64,000 bases of DNA from Candidatus Bathyarchaeota archaeon (GTDB lineage: Archaea; Thermoproteota; Bathyarchaeia; Bathyarchaeales; Bathycorpusculaceae), in assembly GCA_003164295.1 (NCBI GenBank), contig PLTA01000060.1, positions 20,658-84,657 on the forward strand, given 5' to 3'. Shown here in pieces: positions 52,699 through 62,116 of this stretch; within the stretch, counting starts at the first letter, position 1; the number at the start of each line of letters is the position of its first letter. The notes beneath the pieces are model-generated. The model made no database searches. It was given only the letters and a program-made list of their open reading frames with translations, and had not been told where the DNA came from. The position numbers and the translations under genes are program-made.

Positions 52699-54706
52699 AT
52701 CCAAATTTTTAGTTCAAGGCAAAGGCAAATATGTTGACGATATAAAACTCCCAAACATGCTCCATATGATGGTTGCAAGAAGCCCCTATGCCTACGCCAA
52801 AATCCTCTCAATAAAAGGCGGATTAAACAGCAACGAGCTAAAAGCTATGGTGAGCAGCGCAGGTGAAGGAAGTGGGGGAAGTATGAACCCTGCTTTGATT
52901 CATCCAGCCCTTGCTCAAGGAACCGTTTATTATGTCGGTCAACCAATCGCTGCTGTTTTTGATGAAGACCGCTACGTCGCCGAAGACAAACTTGACGAAG
53001 TAGACGTAAAATATGAAAAATTAAAGCCCATTATGACTACAGAGGAATCCCTCAAAAGTAGCCCAATTCACGTTGGCACTAAGTCCAATATTATTCGGGA
53101 ATCTTGGATGGGTGTAGATGACTATGAAGATCCCAAATCACCAGTTGTACTTGAAAGTGAGTTTACAAACGCCCGAGTCGCAAACAATCCCCTAGAACCG
53201 CACGGATTAATCGTAGATTCAGATGGCTCAAAACTAACCATCTACATTTCCACACAATCAGTTTACAGTATGAAAGAGGGCATTGCCGCATCCCTAAAAC
53301 TAGACGAATCACAACTGCATGTTATCCAAGCTGACACGGGTGGTGCATTTGGCTCAAAAAGTGCCATTTACCCCGAATACATAATTGCATCGTACGCCTC
53401 CATGAAATTCAAGCGCCCCGTAAAATGGATTGCAAGCCGCAGTGAAGAATTAGCTGCAATGCAACCGGGAAGAGGCGTCCATGGGAAAATAAAGATTTTT
53501 GCAAATAGAAAAGGCAAAATTGAGGCTTTGCGTGGCGAAATCAATGTGGATTCGGGAGCTTTCGGGGGCACTGCAGGTTCAAGGTCGCCATTTTTTATCG
53601 CTATGCAGTTAACTGGTCCCTACGGTATTGAGAAACCGCGTGTACTTGCAAGAGCAGTGATGACTAATAAGCCTCCGCAAGGTCCATACCGAGGTGCCGG
53701 GAGACCTGAAGCAGCATTTTTTATGGAGAGAATGATGGATCAATTAGCAGACGAGCTTAAGTTAGAAGCTGACGAGGTAAGGCTGATCAACACCACAACC
53801 AAGAGCTTCAAATCGCCGCTCGGTTTAGAAATTGATGCTTCTCGCCCCTTTTTCACCAAAGCAGTTTCAGATCTCAAATACAGGGAAAAATCGGCAAGTG
53901 AAAAGGCTGGGCTTGGCTTCTTTGTTTTAATGCCTGCGATGTGGGGCGGTGAATCGGCTAGAATTGTTGTCCAAAATGGCAAGGTGAATGTTTGGCTTGG
54001 CGGTAACCAGCATGGGCAAGAACATCATGTTTTCGTTAAAAAGCTGCTTAAAGAAGAGCTTGATATCCCAGAAGAGTTGGTAACGCTAAACGGTGGAGAC
54101 ACTGGACAGCTTGGGGATGGAGTAGGAACGTGGGGGAGCAGAAGTGCTTTAGTTGGTGGCGCAGCCATTGTTGCAGCATCTCGAAAACTGAAAGGACAAG
54201 TGGAGAGCAAGCAGGGAAGCTACTCAATTGAGAAACTGCTAAAAGGCGATTTCGTCTCTGAGATTTTAGAGGACCAAAATAAACAGCTAAACTCATTTGG
54301 AGCGGAATTGGCAACCGTTAGCATTGACAAGTTTGGCATGGTTAAAGTGAAAGAATGCGTTGCATGCTATGATGTTGGCAGAGCGCTAAACCCGAAGATG
54401 GTGGAAAGCCAAATCATCGGCGGAACCATCCAAGGCATTGGGCAAGTCCTTTATGAAGAAGTTGTCCATGACGCTGAAGGCAAATTGCTTACAAAAAACC
54501 TCTTTGACGCAGGCTTACCCCTGGCTGAAAACATGCCAAAATTCACCACATTAATTGTTGAACACCCAAGCTGGATGCCGCACCATGCCAAAGGGTTAGG
54601 CGAAGCCCCAACTATAGGTGTGCCCTTAGCCGTTGCAAGAGCAATAGAAAAAGTATCAGGCAAAAAAATAAACCATACACCAGTTAAACCAGAAGAACTA
54701 ATCTAA
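52691..54706 (+). CDS. CoxL/XdhB-type molybdopterin subunit
   Basis: A 671-residue catalytic subunit that binds the molybdopterin-cytosine-dinucleotide cofactor. Family segments include QADTGGAFGSKSA, PQGPYRGAGRPEA and HHAKGLGEAPTIG with its GLGEAP and the active-site glutamate. The signature AYRCSFR of true CO dehydrogenase is absent (here PYRGAGR), so it is another aldehyde/purine-type hydroxylase. It is about 100 residues shorter than usual. The ATG at 52691 overlaps the CoxS end. Confidence 0.9.
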   Translation: MSESKFLVQGKGKYVDDIKLPNMLHMMVARSPYAYAKILSIKGGLNSNELKAMVSSAGEGSGGSMNPALIHPALAQGTVYYVGQPIAAVFDEDRYVAEDKLDEVDVKYEKLKPIMTTEESLKSSPIHVGTKSNIIRESWMGVDDYEDPKSPVVLESEFTNARVANNPLEPHGLIVDSDGSKLTIYISTQSVYSMKEGIAASLKLDESQLHVIQADTGGAFGSKSAIYPEYIIASYASMKFKRPVKWIASRSEELAAMQPGRGVHGKIKIFANRKGKIEALRGEINVDSGAFGGTAGSRSPFFIAMQLTGPYGIEKPRVLARAVMTNKPPQGPYRGAGRPEAAFFMERMMDQLADELKLEADEVRLINTTTKSFKSPLGLEIDASRPFFTKAVSDLKYREKSASEKAGLGFFVLMPAMWGGESARIVVQNGKVNVWLGGNQHGQEHHVFVKKLLKEELDIPEELVTLNGGDTGQLGDGVGTWGSRSALVGGAAIVAASRKLKGQVESKQGSYSIEKLLKGDFVSEILEDQNKQLNSFGAELATVSIDKFGMVKVKECVACYDVGRALNPKMVESQIIGGTIQGIGQVLYEEVVHDAEGKLLTKNLFDAGLPLAENMPKFTTLIVEHPSWMPHHAKGLGEAPTIGVPLAVARAIEKVSGKKINHTPVKPEELI

Positions 54707-54757
54707 GCACAAACCTAAAATTCCAATTTCCACTTCTATATTAATGCTGGTTTTTTA

Positions 54758-55555
54758 TTGCCAACCGATTTAGAACTTTTGAGTGAAGCTGCTCGTTTAC
54801 TGGAAAGAGGAAAAAGCTTTGCGCTCTGTACGGTTGTTGAGAAAAAAGGTTCAGGACCTCGCGATGTCGGAGCTAAGATGCTTGTGGACGAAGATGGAAA
54901 AAACTTTGGAACAATAGGGGGAGGGAAAGTCGAGCGAGCCTTAGTGGATGAGTCATTGATAGCCATAAAGGAGCATAAGTCTAAAAAAGTTACTTTTAAT
55001 CTCAATAAAAGTCAGGTTGGGGGTACAGTTGGAACGGGTATGATTTGCGGCGGCGAATTAACGGTTCTTGCCGACGTAATAGAGCCAACGCCCAGGCTGA
55101 TTATTGTTGGGTCAGGTCATGTGGCGTTGCCCTTAGCAACGATTGCTAAAGCAGTAGGCTTCCAAATAATAGTGGTTGACGATGAACGCAAACTCGTCAC
55201 CAAAGAACGTTTCCCCATGGCTGAAAGCATCATTGCAGGCGACTATGCGAAAGTCTTTGACAACTTTATGTTGGGCTCTAGAGACTTTGTGGTTATTGCT
55301 CACGGAGAACCTGAACACGATTATATTGCTTTAAAAAAAGTAATTCAAAAAAACCCTGCCTACGTTGGCTTGCTCGGCAGCAAAACCAAAGCAAAGATTC
55401 TTAGTGAAAAGCTTCGAGTTGAAGGCGTTAGCGAGGAACATATAAACACTCTGCATGCTCCACTAGGTTTGGATATTGGCGCTCAAACGCCTGAAGAAAT
55501 CGTGATAAGCATATTGGCAGAAATCATCCAATCCAAACAAAGACAGAAAACATAA
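54758..55555 (+). CDS. XdhC-family maturation factor
   Basis: A 265-residue XdhC/CoxI-type protein with the N-terminal GSGPRDVGAKMLVDEDG and a C-terminal Rossmann domain (LIIVGSGHVALPLATIAK). XdhC proteins bind and protect the molybdenum cofactor and help insert it into XDH-type hydroxylases. It directly follows the hydroxylase genes. The start is TTG. Confidence 0.9.
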   Translation: MPTDLELLSEAARLLERGKSFALCTVVEKKGSGPRDVGAKMLVDEDGKNFGTIGGGKVERALVDESLIAIKEHKSKKVTFNLNKSQVGGTVGTGMICGGELTVLADVIEPTPRLIIVGSGHVALPLATIAKAVGFQIIVVDDERKLVTKERFPMAESIIAGDYAKVFDNFMLGSRDFVVIAHGEPEHDYIALKKVIQKNPAYVGLLGSKTKAKILSEKLRVEGVSEEHINTLHAPLGLDIGAQTPEEIVISILAEIIQSKQRQKT

Positions 55556-55576
55556 TGCCATGGTTCAAATTGGTTT

Positions 55577-56031
55577 TTAGAGTTGACTTCCGCAGCGAGG
55601 GCAAAATAAGACACTTTGGGGGACAGCTGCGCCGCAGTGACTGCAATATTTTGTGATTGCGTAAGATGATGGCTGAGAATAAGAGTAAGGTCGGGTTGGC
55701 CCTTGGATTGGGACGGGTGAATACGATATAGCTAGAATTCCGCCGATTAATGATATTATATTTAATCCCTACAATACTGCAAAAACAATGATGAAGGTTT
55801 CCATTTTGAATGCTCCACCGGTTCACCCATAAGTTTCTGAGCGAAAATGATTGTTATTACGTTGGCGATTATTATCCAGAAACCGATAAATATGAACATC
55901 AAAAAGAACCCGACGATAATCCCAAATATAGGGCCAATTAATGTGAGATAATACGCTTCAGTGGATTGTTGCTTGCCGCTTGTTGAGTTTGCATTGTTGC
56001 TTTTTCACTTAAATCGAATTTTATCTGTCAT
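55577..56031 (-). pseudogene. Membrane protein with C-terminal zinc ribbon, broken
   Basis: Pieces in different frames join into one protein of about 150 residues: YYLTLIGPIFGIIVGFFLMF (membrane helix), IVFAVL, a TAG, GLNIISLIGGILAI (second helix), a proline/tyrosine linker and CSHCGAAVPQSVLFCPRCGS. At least two frameshifts plus the TAG disable it. It is a typical archaeal zinc-ribbon membrane protein of unknown role. Confidence 0.55.
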
Positions 56032-56078
56032 TTTACATAAAACATTATGGGTGGGCTAGTTAAGAAGCAAGCATGCCT

Positions 56079-56690
56079 TTAGTTGCCGAGTTTCATTAAT
56101 GATTTGACGCGCTCATAGTCTTCTGGAGTATCGATGTCCATGATGCTCCATTCTGGTGCTTCAACCGTCACAAGCTTATCAGCATGGGCATGGACCACAT
56201 CTCGAATAGTCTGCGTTTCTTCGAGGCTCATTATTTCCCCGAACAATTCATGTCTGAACAAAAGTGGATGCCCCTCCTTACCATTGTGAACGGGACAAAC
56301 AATCAATGCTTCTGCGTTGCTCTCTATCGTTTGAATCATTGTCATCAAAAAGCTCGGGTCCAAAATGGGCTGGTCACCAAGAATCAAAAATACTGCATAA
56401 ACATTTGAAATTACAGTCAGTCCTGTTTGAAATGAAGAAATCATTCCCTTCTCATAATCTATATTTAACGCAATCTTGACCCCGCCCAACCTTGGCTTTA
56501 TGACTTCAACAATCTCCTCAAGTTTGTGTCCTAAAACAACCACCTGTTCATTTATGTTAGCGACTGCTAAAGCATCCAAAATATTCTCTATGATCGTTTT
56601 GCCATTCAAACGTAAAAGAAGCTTGTTTTGACCCATCCTTTCAGATTTGCCAGCCGCCAACACAACCGCTCCAACAATCACCGTTAACAC
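56079..56690 (-). CDS. MocA-like molybdenum cofactor cytidylyltransferase
   Basis: A 203-residue nucleotidyltransferase. The NTP loop is VVLAAGKSERMGQNKLLL, followed by LILGDQPILDPSFL and IMDIDTPEDYERVK. Those features fit MocA/MobA-type enzymes that add CMP to molybdopterin, giving the cofactor form used by XDH/CO-dehydrogenase-type enzymes. Its position beside xdhC and the Cox-type genes supports this role. Confidence 0.87.
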   Translation of the reverse strand: MLTVIVGAVVLAAGKSERMGQNKLLLRLNGKTIIENILDALAVANINEQVVVLGHKLEEIVEVIKPRLGGVKIALNIDYEKGMISSFQTGLTVISNVYAVFLILGDQPILDPSFLMTMIQTIESNAEALIVCPVHNGKEGHPLLFRHELFGEIMSLEETQTIRDVVHAHADKLVTVEAPEWSIMDIDTPEDYERVKSLMKLGN

Positions 56691-57292
56691 CTACATTGAT
56701 GCTAACAGTATCTATTCTTACCAAATAATAAATTGTTTCTGAGTATTCAGAAGTTCCTCAAGTGAGTTGGGGTGAAGTTGCAAGCTTTTTGTAAAACCGC
56801 GGCTAGAGCATTCAAGGCCCAACTATGAACAAAGAGGCGCATTAAACTTTTAATAAAAATCACTATTCCAAACATGCAAAAACCAAGATGCACGACACTC
56901 ACAGAAGTGAGAATATTGTTTAAGTTCAATCCACGTCAAATATCGTGAAGAACGGTTCAAATTCACAATACTATATGATCTTTCACGAACAGTTAGCAAT
57001 TCTAAGACTTATTTGAAGCGTATTCTAATATTGAAATTACAGTTTTTTGACCCATTCGCTTCAATTCAACTCTAAAAAGCTTATCCAACCGCACCAACGC
57101 CAAGAGCTACTTGCGGATCTACTTGATCAATAAAAAAAGTTAGCCACTATCAATAAAGTTATTAAAAAGGGTGTAAAATGCCTATTTGATTATCGGCTAT
57201 GTTTTTTCGTCTCAAATCTGCAAAGTTAAATAAACACGCTTTTAAGCACGGAAAGCAATTATTTTCAAACATCTGAATTAGAGGTTTACTGT
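56691..57292. other. Intergenic region upstream of aIF1A
   Basis: Six hundred bases without a clear gene. Minus-strand fragments such as MGQKTVISILEYASNKS and LLTVRERSYSIVNLN look like debris of a protein I cannot name. The last 50 bases hold the aIF1A promoter. Confidence 0.35.
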
Positions 57293-57598
57293 TTGGGTAA
57301 GAAAAAAGTGTTAAGCGAAGGCGCAATCGGCGAATTAGTTTATCCTGGGCAAGGAGAAGTCTTAGGGATAGTTATCAAGCTGCTTGGTTTTGACCGTATA
57401 TTAGTTAAATGCCAGGATGGCGCAGAACGTTTATGCCGAATTCGCGGAAAAATGAAGAGGCGCGTTTGGATTCGTGAAGGCGATATTGTGATTGTTTCAC
57501 CTTGGGATTTTCAAACTGATAAACGTGGTGACGTTGTTTGGCGTTACACTCATGGACAAGCTGATACGCTACGGCGCAAGGGTATATTAACCCTTTAA
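57293..57598 (+). CDS. Translation initiation factor aIF1A
   Basis: A 101-residue aIF1A with an S1-type OB fold (ILVKCQDGAERLCRIRGKMK, then VWIREGDIVIVSPWDFQTDK). It promotes ribosomal pre-initiation complex assembly. The start is TTG, with GKKK following as usual. RIO1 and the KH protein come next, a common archaeal order. Confidence 0.95.
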   Translation: MGKKKVLSEGAIGELVYPGQGEVLGIVIKLLGFDRILVKCQDGAERLCRIRGKMKRRVWIREGDIVIVSPWDFQTDKRGDVVWRYTHGQADTLRRKGILTL

Positions 57599-57845
57599 AA
57601 CTTTATTTTAAAAAATTTTTTATCCATCTAAGAAAATAGTAGTATTTTTGACTTTAGTAGTTTTTGAGAGTTTCCCAATTTACTCTTTTGCTTAAGGGTC
57701 TTTCAGAAGCCATTTGCCAAAGTTTTCTAAAAATGCCTTAAAATTTGCAGTCGTAATTAAAGAAAATATACAAAAATTTTATTACAATAAAAATATAGTT
57801 TCGAGTACTTTTAATAGCCTGAAGCAGTTAGCATGCTTGAACGTT

Positions 57846-58631
57846 ATGTCTAGAAAAGCCCAAGAACGCATCGCTCATACTGAAAGAAGAATAGAACGCA
57901 GAGACAAAATGCTAACCCACGACAAATCCAAGGAACGGGCCACTGTAGAAGAGGTTTTTGACCAAACAACCCGTCTGGTTGTTTTTGACATGTTAAACAG
58001 CGGCATATTCTACGAACTCAATGGCGTTGTTAGTTCTGGCAAAGAAGCACGCGTTTACTGGGGCACAACTAAAGAAGGCGTAGATCTAGCAGTAAAAATT
58101 TACTTAACTTCATCTGCCGAATTCAAAAGAGGTATGCACAAATACATCGAAGGCGATCCCCGCTTCAAAGATGTCAAACATGACACTCGGTCGCTGATGG
58201 CTGTTTGGGCACAGAAGGAGTTTCGGAATTTAGGAGAAGCTTACGCGGCAAAGGTTCGAGTACCAAAGCCCATAGCCGTTAAAAGCAATGTTGTAGTTAT
58301 GGAATTTATTGGTAAAAACGGTGTTAGTGCGCCTTCTTTAAAGGAGCAGTCGCCAGATAACCCTGAACGCATTTATAAAATTATAGTTACCTCTGTTAAA
58401 CGGCTCTACCAGAAGGCAAAGATAGTCCACGGTGACTTAAGCGAATATAATATTATGATGTGGAAGGGAAGACCCGTCATTTTTGATGTGTCCCAGTCCG
58501 TTTCAATTGAGCATCCTATGGCTGACTTCATGCTTACCCGAGATATAGCAAATGTAAATAGGTTCTTTAGTAGGTTAAATGTTAAAGTTATTCCAGTTGA
58601 AGAGTTCCATAAAATGGTTGTTGGTAAATAA
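57846..58631 (+). CDS. rio1: RIO1-type serine protein kinase
   Basis: A 261-residue RIO kinase. It has GVVSSGKEARVYWG in place of a P-loop, the ATP lysine in LAVKIYL, the catalytic IVHGDLSEYNIM and the metal-binding VIFDVSQSV. RIO1 acts in late 40S/30S ribosome maturation. I chose the ATG at 57846; an upstream ATG at 57714 adds 44 residues without similarity. It overlaps the KH gene by one base. Confidence 0.95.
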   Translation: MSRKAQERIAHTERRIERRDKMLTHDKSKERATVEEVFDQTTRLVVFDMLNSGIFYELNGVVSSGKEARVYWGTTKEGVDLAVKIYLTSSAEFKRGMHKYIEGDPRFKDVKHDTRSLMAVWAQKEFRNLGEAYAAKVRVPKPIAVKSNVVVMEFIGKNGVSAPSLKEQSPDNPERIYKIIVTSVKRLYQKAKIVHGDLSEYNIMMWKGRPVIFDVSQSVSIEHPMADFMLTRDIANVNRFFSRLNVKVIPVEEFHKMVVGK

Positions 58632-59206
58632 TGTCCCGTCCAGACATGTTTGTGAAAATTCCTAAAGAACGCGTCGGCATCTTAATCGGTCCTGAAGGCA
58701 AAGTTAAGAAGAATATCGAGGAAAAACTTGAGGTTAAACTGGAAATTGACACAGAAGGCAGCGTTACCATTGTGCTTTCAGAAAAAGCAAAGGACCCATC
58801 TTTACTGTTAAAAGCCAAAGACGTTGTAACAGCAATCGGCAGAGGCTTTCCACCTGAAACAGCTGACCGGCTAATACGTAACGAAGACGAAATTTTCGAT
58901 ATGATAGATTTACGCGTCATTTTTGGACGTTCAGAATCCGACATAAAACGCATAAAAGGCAGAATCATCGGTGCAGAAGGAAAAACAAGAAAACTAATTG
59001 AAGAACTGACCGAAGCTGATGTTGTAGTTTATGGTCACACTGTTGGAATTATTGGCAGTTTTGAAGAAGCGGACGCGGCAAGGAATGCTGTCCAGATGAT
59101 CGTGGATGGTTGTGAGCATCATACAGTTTATAATTATTTGCAGAAGAAGAGAACTGAACTAAAGAAACAGAAACTTCAGTTATGGGAAAAGCCACAGGAA
59201 AAATAA
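58631..59206 (+). CDS. KH-domain RNA-binding protein (Pno1/Dim2-like)
   Basis: A 191-residue protein with two KH domains; the GXXG loops are IGPEGK (near residue 23) and IGAEGKTRK (about 115). It is the archaeal counterpart of Pno1/Dim2, which binds the 3' end of small-subunit rRNA and works with RIO1. The start overlaps the RIO1 stop (TAATG), so the two are translated together. Confidence 0.93.
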   Translation: MSRPDMFVKIPKERVGILIGPEGKVKKNIEEKLEVKLEIDTEGSVTIVLSEKAKDPSLLLKAKDVVTAIGRGFPPETADRLIRNEDEIFDMIDLRVIFGRSESDIKRIKGRIIGAEGKTRKLIEELTEADVVVYGHTVGIIGSFEEADAARNAVQMIVDGCEHHTVYNYLQKKRTELKKQKLQLWEKPQEK

Positions 59207-59410
59207 TCTCCTTTTTTAAATAAGCCTTTTCCAAGGGAAAAAGTTTTAGTTGGATCATTGTTAAATTTTATTCAAAAGTGAAATCAAAATTTTTCTTTCA
59301 GGACAGCGTTTGCTAACCTAAGCCATTATAACTTTTTTTGTTTGAAAGTCATAAATAGATAGGAATATAAATTAAAATATCATTGCCAGAAAAAAATAAA
59401 AAAAGATAAT

Positions 59411-59758
59411 TCAAGTGTTCTCTCTAAAAGTGTAGTCACAGCTTGTGCATCTTAGGAATTGAGTGGATGATTCATCTGCGCCTCTTGTTTGGACCTGCCA
59501 AGCATATGCATTCTTGTTTTCACACCTCGGACAAGTAACCTGTATTGTTGGCAAAACGCTCAACTGATTTTCTTTACCTATAACAGAAACCAACTGTTTA
59601 GGACTGTGCTCAATGATTTTGCCTTTAATGTTAATATTTTCAGTCGATTCTTTTGTTTTTTCTCCACATTTATTGCAAGCAAGCACAAGCATCGCTTGTT
59701 GTCCTGACTTGACCTTTTTTGGTACCAATCGGGAACCGCATTTTAAACAGAAGTCCAT
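59411..59758 (-). CDS. Transcription factor S (RNA cleavage factor)
   Basis: A 115-residue TFS. The N-terminal zinc ribbon is FCLKCGSRLV...CNKCGEKT and the C-terminal ribbon is CPRCENKNAYAWQVQTRGAD followed by CTSCDYTF. The acidic DE pair inserted into the RNA polymerase active site is in GADES. It stimulates transcript cleavage by stalled polymerase. A CAGTCACA motif lies 70 bases upstream, and a decayed paralog is at 41372. Confidence 0.92.
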   Translation of the reverse strand: MDFCLKCGSRLVPKKVKSGQQAMLVLACNKCGEKTKESTENINIKGKIIEHSPKQLVSVIGKENQLSVLPTIQVTCPRCENKNAYAWQVQTRGADESSTQFLRCTSCDYTFRENT

Positions 59759-59828
59759 TCAACCAACCCCTTGATTAATTTGTTTCTACTTAATTTCACC
59801 ATTAGACGCAATGAATAATAAAAAAACT

Positions 59829-59836
59829 TGTGACTG
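59829..59836 (-). promoter_or_regulatory. CAGTCACA promoter motif
   Basis: Minus-strand CAGTCACA followed by a T-rich TATA-like stretch, upstream of the TFS gene. This is the only such site seen outside the proposed element. Confidence 0.4.
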
Positions 59837-60042
59837 CATCAAAGCTATAACAAGAGTTAGAGCATGCTTACTTGCCTCCCAAGCTTAATCATGCAGCTTA
59901 TTGAACCATAAGTAATAGCCAAATAATCTCTGGAATCATCTATTTTTGATGAAGGGTTTTCAGTGTAGCTATAGCTTTTCAGAAAAAACAAACGCTTTTT
60001 AATGGAAACGCTTGCTAATATGAACCAAAAAAGGGGTAAGTT

Positions 60043-60609
60043 ATGAGCGCTGACAAAATAGTTATTGGGTTAGCAGGGATGCCTGGCTCAGGCAAATCTT
60101 TAGTCGTTGAAACTGCAAAGGAGTTAGGGTACGCAATAGTTGTCATGGGAGACGTTATTAGAGAGGAAACCCTGAAACTTGGCTTAGAATTAACTCCGCA
60201 GAATGTGGGGAAAGTTATGCTTCAATTGCGAGCTGACGGCGGTGTGACAGCAGTTGCTCAGAAATGCATTCCAAAAATAGAGTCGCAAAAAAACAGCAAA
60301 ATCCTCATTGACGGGTTAAGAAGCCTTCACGAGCTGGAAGCTTTCAAATCACATTTTGCCAAGTTCAGTCTTGCCGCCGTTCATGCGCCTCCAGAAACAA
60401 GGTTCACTCGCCTTTCTAACAGACGCAGAAGCGACGACTCTAACGGATGGGAAGTTTTCCATGAACGCGATATGCGTGAGCTCAGCGTTGGATTGGGAAA
60501 TGTGATTGCATTGGCTGAACAAATGATCGTTAACGATGCTAGTATTGAAGAAGTAAAAAGAAGAATTGCAGAAGCTTTTCGGAGGATTGAAACAAAATGG
60601 TTGAAGTAA
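60043..60609 (+). CDS. UPF0200 nucleotide-kinase-like protein
   Basis: A 188-residue P-loop protein with Walker A GLAGMPGSGKS at the N-terminus and a MGDVIREETLKLGLEL segment, matching the archaeal UPF0200 family related to dephospho-CoA and adenylate kinases. The substrate is not established. It overlaps the UPF0201 gene by 13 bases; the two are usually neighbours. Confidence 0.9.
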   Translation: MSADKIVIGLAGMPGSGKSLVVETAKELGYAIVVMGDVIREETLKLGLELTPQNVGKVMLQLRADGGVTAVAQKCIPKIESQKNSKILIDGLRSLHELEAFKSHFAKFSLAAVHAPPETRFTRLSNRRRSDDSNGWEVFHERDMRELSVGLGNVIALAEQMIVNDASIEEVKRRIAEAFRRIETKWLK

Positions 60610-61001
60610 CAGTTAATGTTGAAACTCAAATTAACCCGACGGAAAGCGAAGAAAAAGTCAAAGCAGCGATAACTAACATTTTAGGCAATGCTTCAATAAC
60701 TGTGAAGTCAGAAGGCAAATTCAGCATTTTAAAGGCTCAAGCCGAAGGTCAAGAATCCCTCATTAAACTTCGCAACATATTGCGCAGTGACAGAGTCCGC
60801 GACGCCTCCAGAAAAGTGCTTTTCCGCAGTACAAGAGGCAACACTATCAGGTTCTGTTTAAACAAGCAGGTTGCCTTTGCAGGTCACATTTCTTTTTGCG
60901 AAGAAAATGCAGAGTCGCCTCTTGGTCCATTAAAAGTAACAGTTGAAACAGATAATCCGCAGTCACTTGTTGAGTGGCTGGCTGAAAAAACCGAAAGATA
61001 A
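60597..61001 (+). CDS. UPF0201 family protein
   Basis: A 134-residue archaeal UPF0201 protein (COG1325), a predicted RNA-binding alpha/beta protein: VNVETQINPTESEEKVKAAI and SDRVRDASRKVLFRSTRGNT. Function unknown. Fixed gene order with UPF0200 suggests a shared pathway. Confidence 0.9.
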   Translation: MVEVTVNVETQINPTESEEKVKAAITNILGNASITVKSEGKFSILKAQAEGQESLIKLRNILRSDRVRDASRKVLFRSTRGNTIRFCLNKQVAFAGHISFCEENAESPLGPLKVTVETDNPQSLVEWLAEKTER

Positions 61002-61013
61002 GAAGGGCTATCT

Positions 61014-62033
61014 GTGTCTTTAAGGGCTAGAGTCGCAAAAAATGGTGCTATTCTGCTAGGGGATAGCGTAGCTTGCGACGCTTTTGATGATTCTATGCCC
61101 TTGCGTATTGTAACTCATGCGCATGCAGATCATCTTGGTGGTTTACGGAAAAGTTTGAAGCGCTGCGAAAAAGTTTTGATGACTAAAGCGACGCGTGACC
61201 TTGCAGAAATATTGGATGATTCACTCAAACTTCATGATGCTCCAATACAAACAATGACATATGGAAAAGCCATCAAGTACGGCGACGAAAAAATCACGCT
61301 ACTCAAAGCTGACCATATTTTGGGGGCTGCACAGGTGCTAGTTGAGGATGCTGGCGGCATAAGAATCGCTTACAGTGGCGATTTCAGAATTGACGAAACT
61401 CCTGTTGTGGACTGTGATGTCCTGGTTGTTGATTCTACATATGGCAGTCCATCATTTAGGAGACGTTTTGATGTGGATGTTCGGGAACTTTTAGTTTCTA
61501 TGATTGAAAAACGCCTAAGAGGCGGCGCTGTTTATGTTTTCGGGTACCATGGCAAACTCCAGGAAATTATGCAGCTTCTAAGAAAAGCCGACGTTTCCGT
61601 TCCGTTTGTTATGCCTGAGAAGGTTTATGCAGTTACAAAAGTCTGTGAGAACCATGGAATGAATTTGGGCTGTCTGTCGCTTTCCACTGACAAGGATGGA
61701 CAGGCACTCTTAGGCGGCGATCTTCCATGCGTCGCATTTTACCACATGAATTCTCGTCAACACGTCGGCTTAAAAAATTCACGTATATGTGTAAGCGGCT
61801 GGGAATTTAGCACCCCTTGCAGGCAAATCGGTGACAGAGAATATTTAGTCGCCTTGAGTGATCATTCCGATTTTGATGGCTCGATTGAATATGTTAAACG
61901 TTCACGGGCAAAGCAAGTAATCACAGATAATTATCGAGGTGGCCACGGTGCAATTTTAGCTAAGGAAATCCGCAAGCGCCTGGGCGTTTCCGCAATCGCC
62001 TTGCCAAGAAGTCAAGGTCAAACTACACTGTAA
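61014..62033 (+). CDS. MBL-fold exonuclease-like protein (COG1236 type)
   Basis: A 339-residue metallo-beta-lactamase protein with THAHADHLGG and a later YSGDFRIDE and ALSDHSDFDG motif, as in RNA-processing beta-CASP relatives. It is shorter than true beta-CASP nucleases. The role may be in RNA or DNA end processing. The start is GTG, 12 bases after UPF0201. Confidence 0.85.
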   Translation: MSLRARVAKNGAILLGDSVACDAFDDSMPLRIVTHAHADHLGGLRKSLKRCEKVLMTKATRDLAEILDDSLKLHDAPIQTMTYGKAIKYGDEKITLLKADHILGAAQVLVEDAGGIRIAYSGDFRIDETPVVDCDVLVVDSTYGSPSFRRRFDVDVRELLVSMIEKRLRGGAVYVFGYHGKLQEIMQLLRKADVSVPFVMPEKVYAVTKVCENHGMNLGCLSLSTDKDGQALLGGDLPCVAFYHMNSRQHVGLKNSRICVSGWEFSTPCRQIGDREYLVALSDHSDFDGSIEYVKRSRAKQVITDNYRGGHGAILAKEIRKRLGVSAIALPRSQGQTTL

Positions 62034-62116
62034 CCCGATGGTTTCAGGTTAAAGGTTGCTTAAAGCTTAAAAGCGAAAAAACAAACTACACTCACCTTAA
62101 CTCAAGGGATTAAAAA

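Noticed and set aside
56747-56929. A 60-residue gene on the minus strand
   Set aside because: No ribosome site or family similarity; the region looks like decayed sequence.
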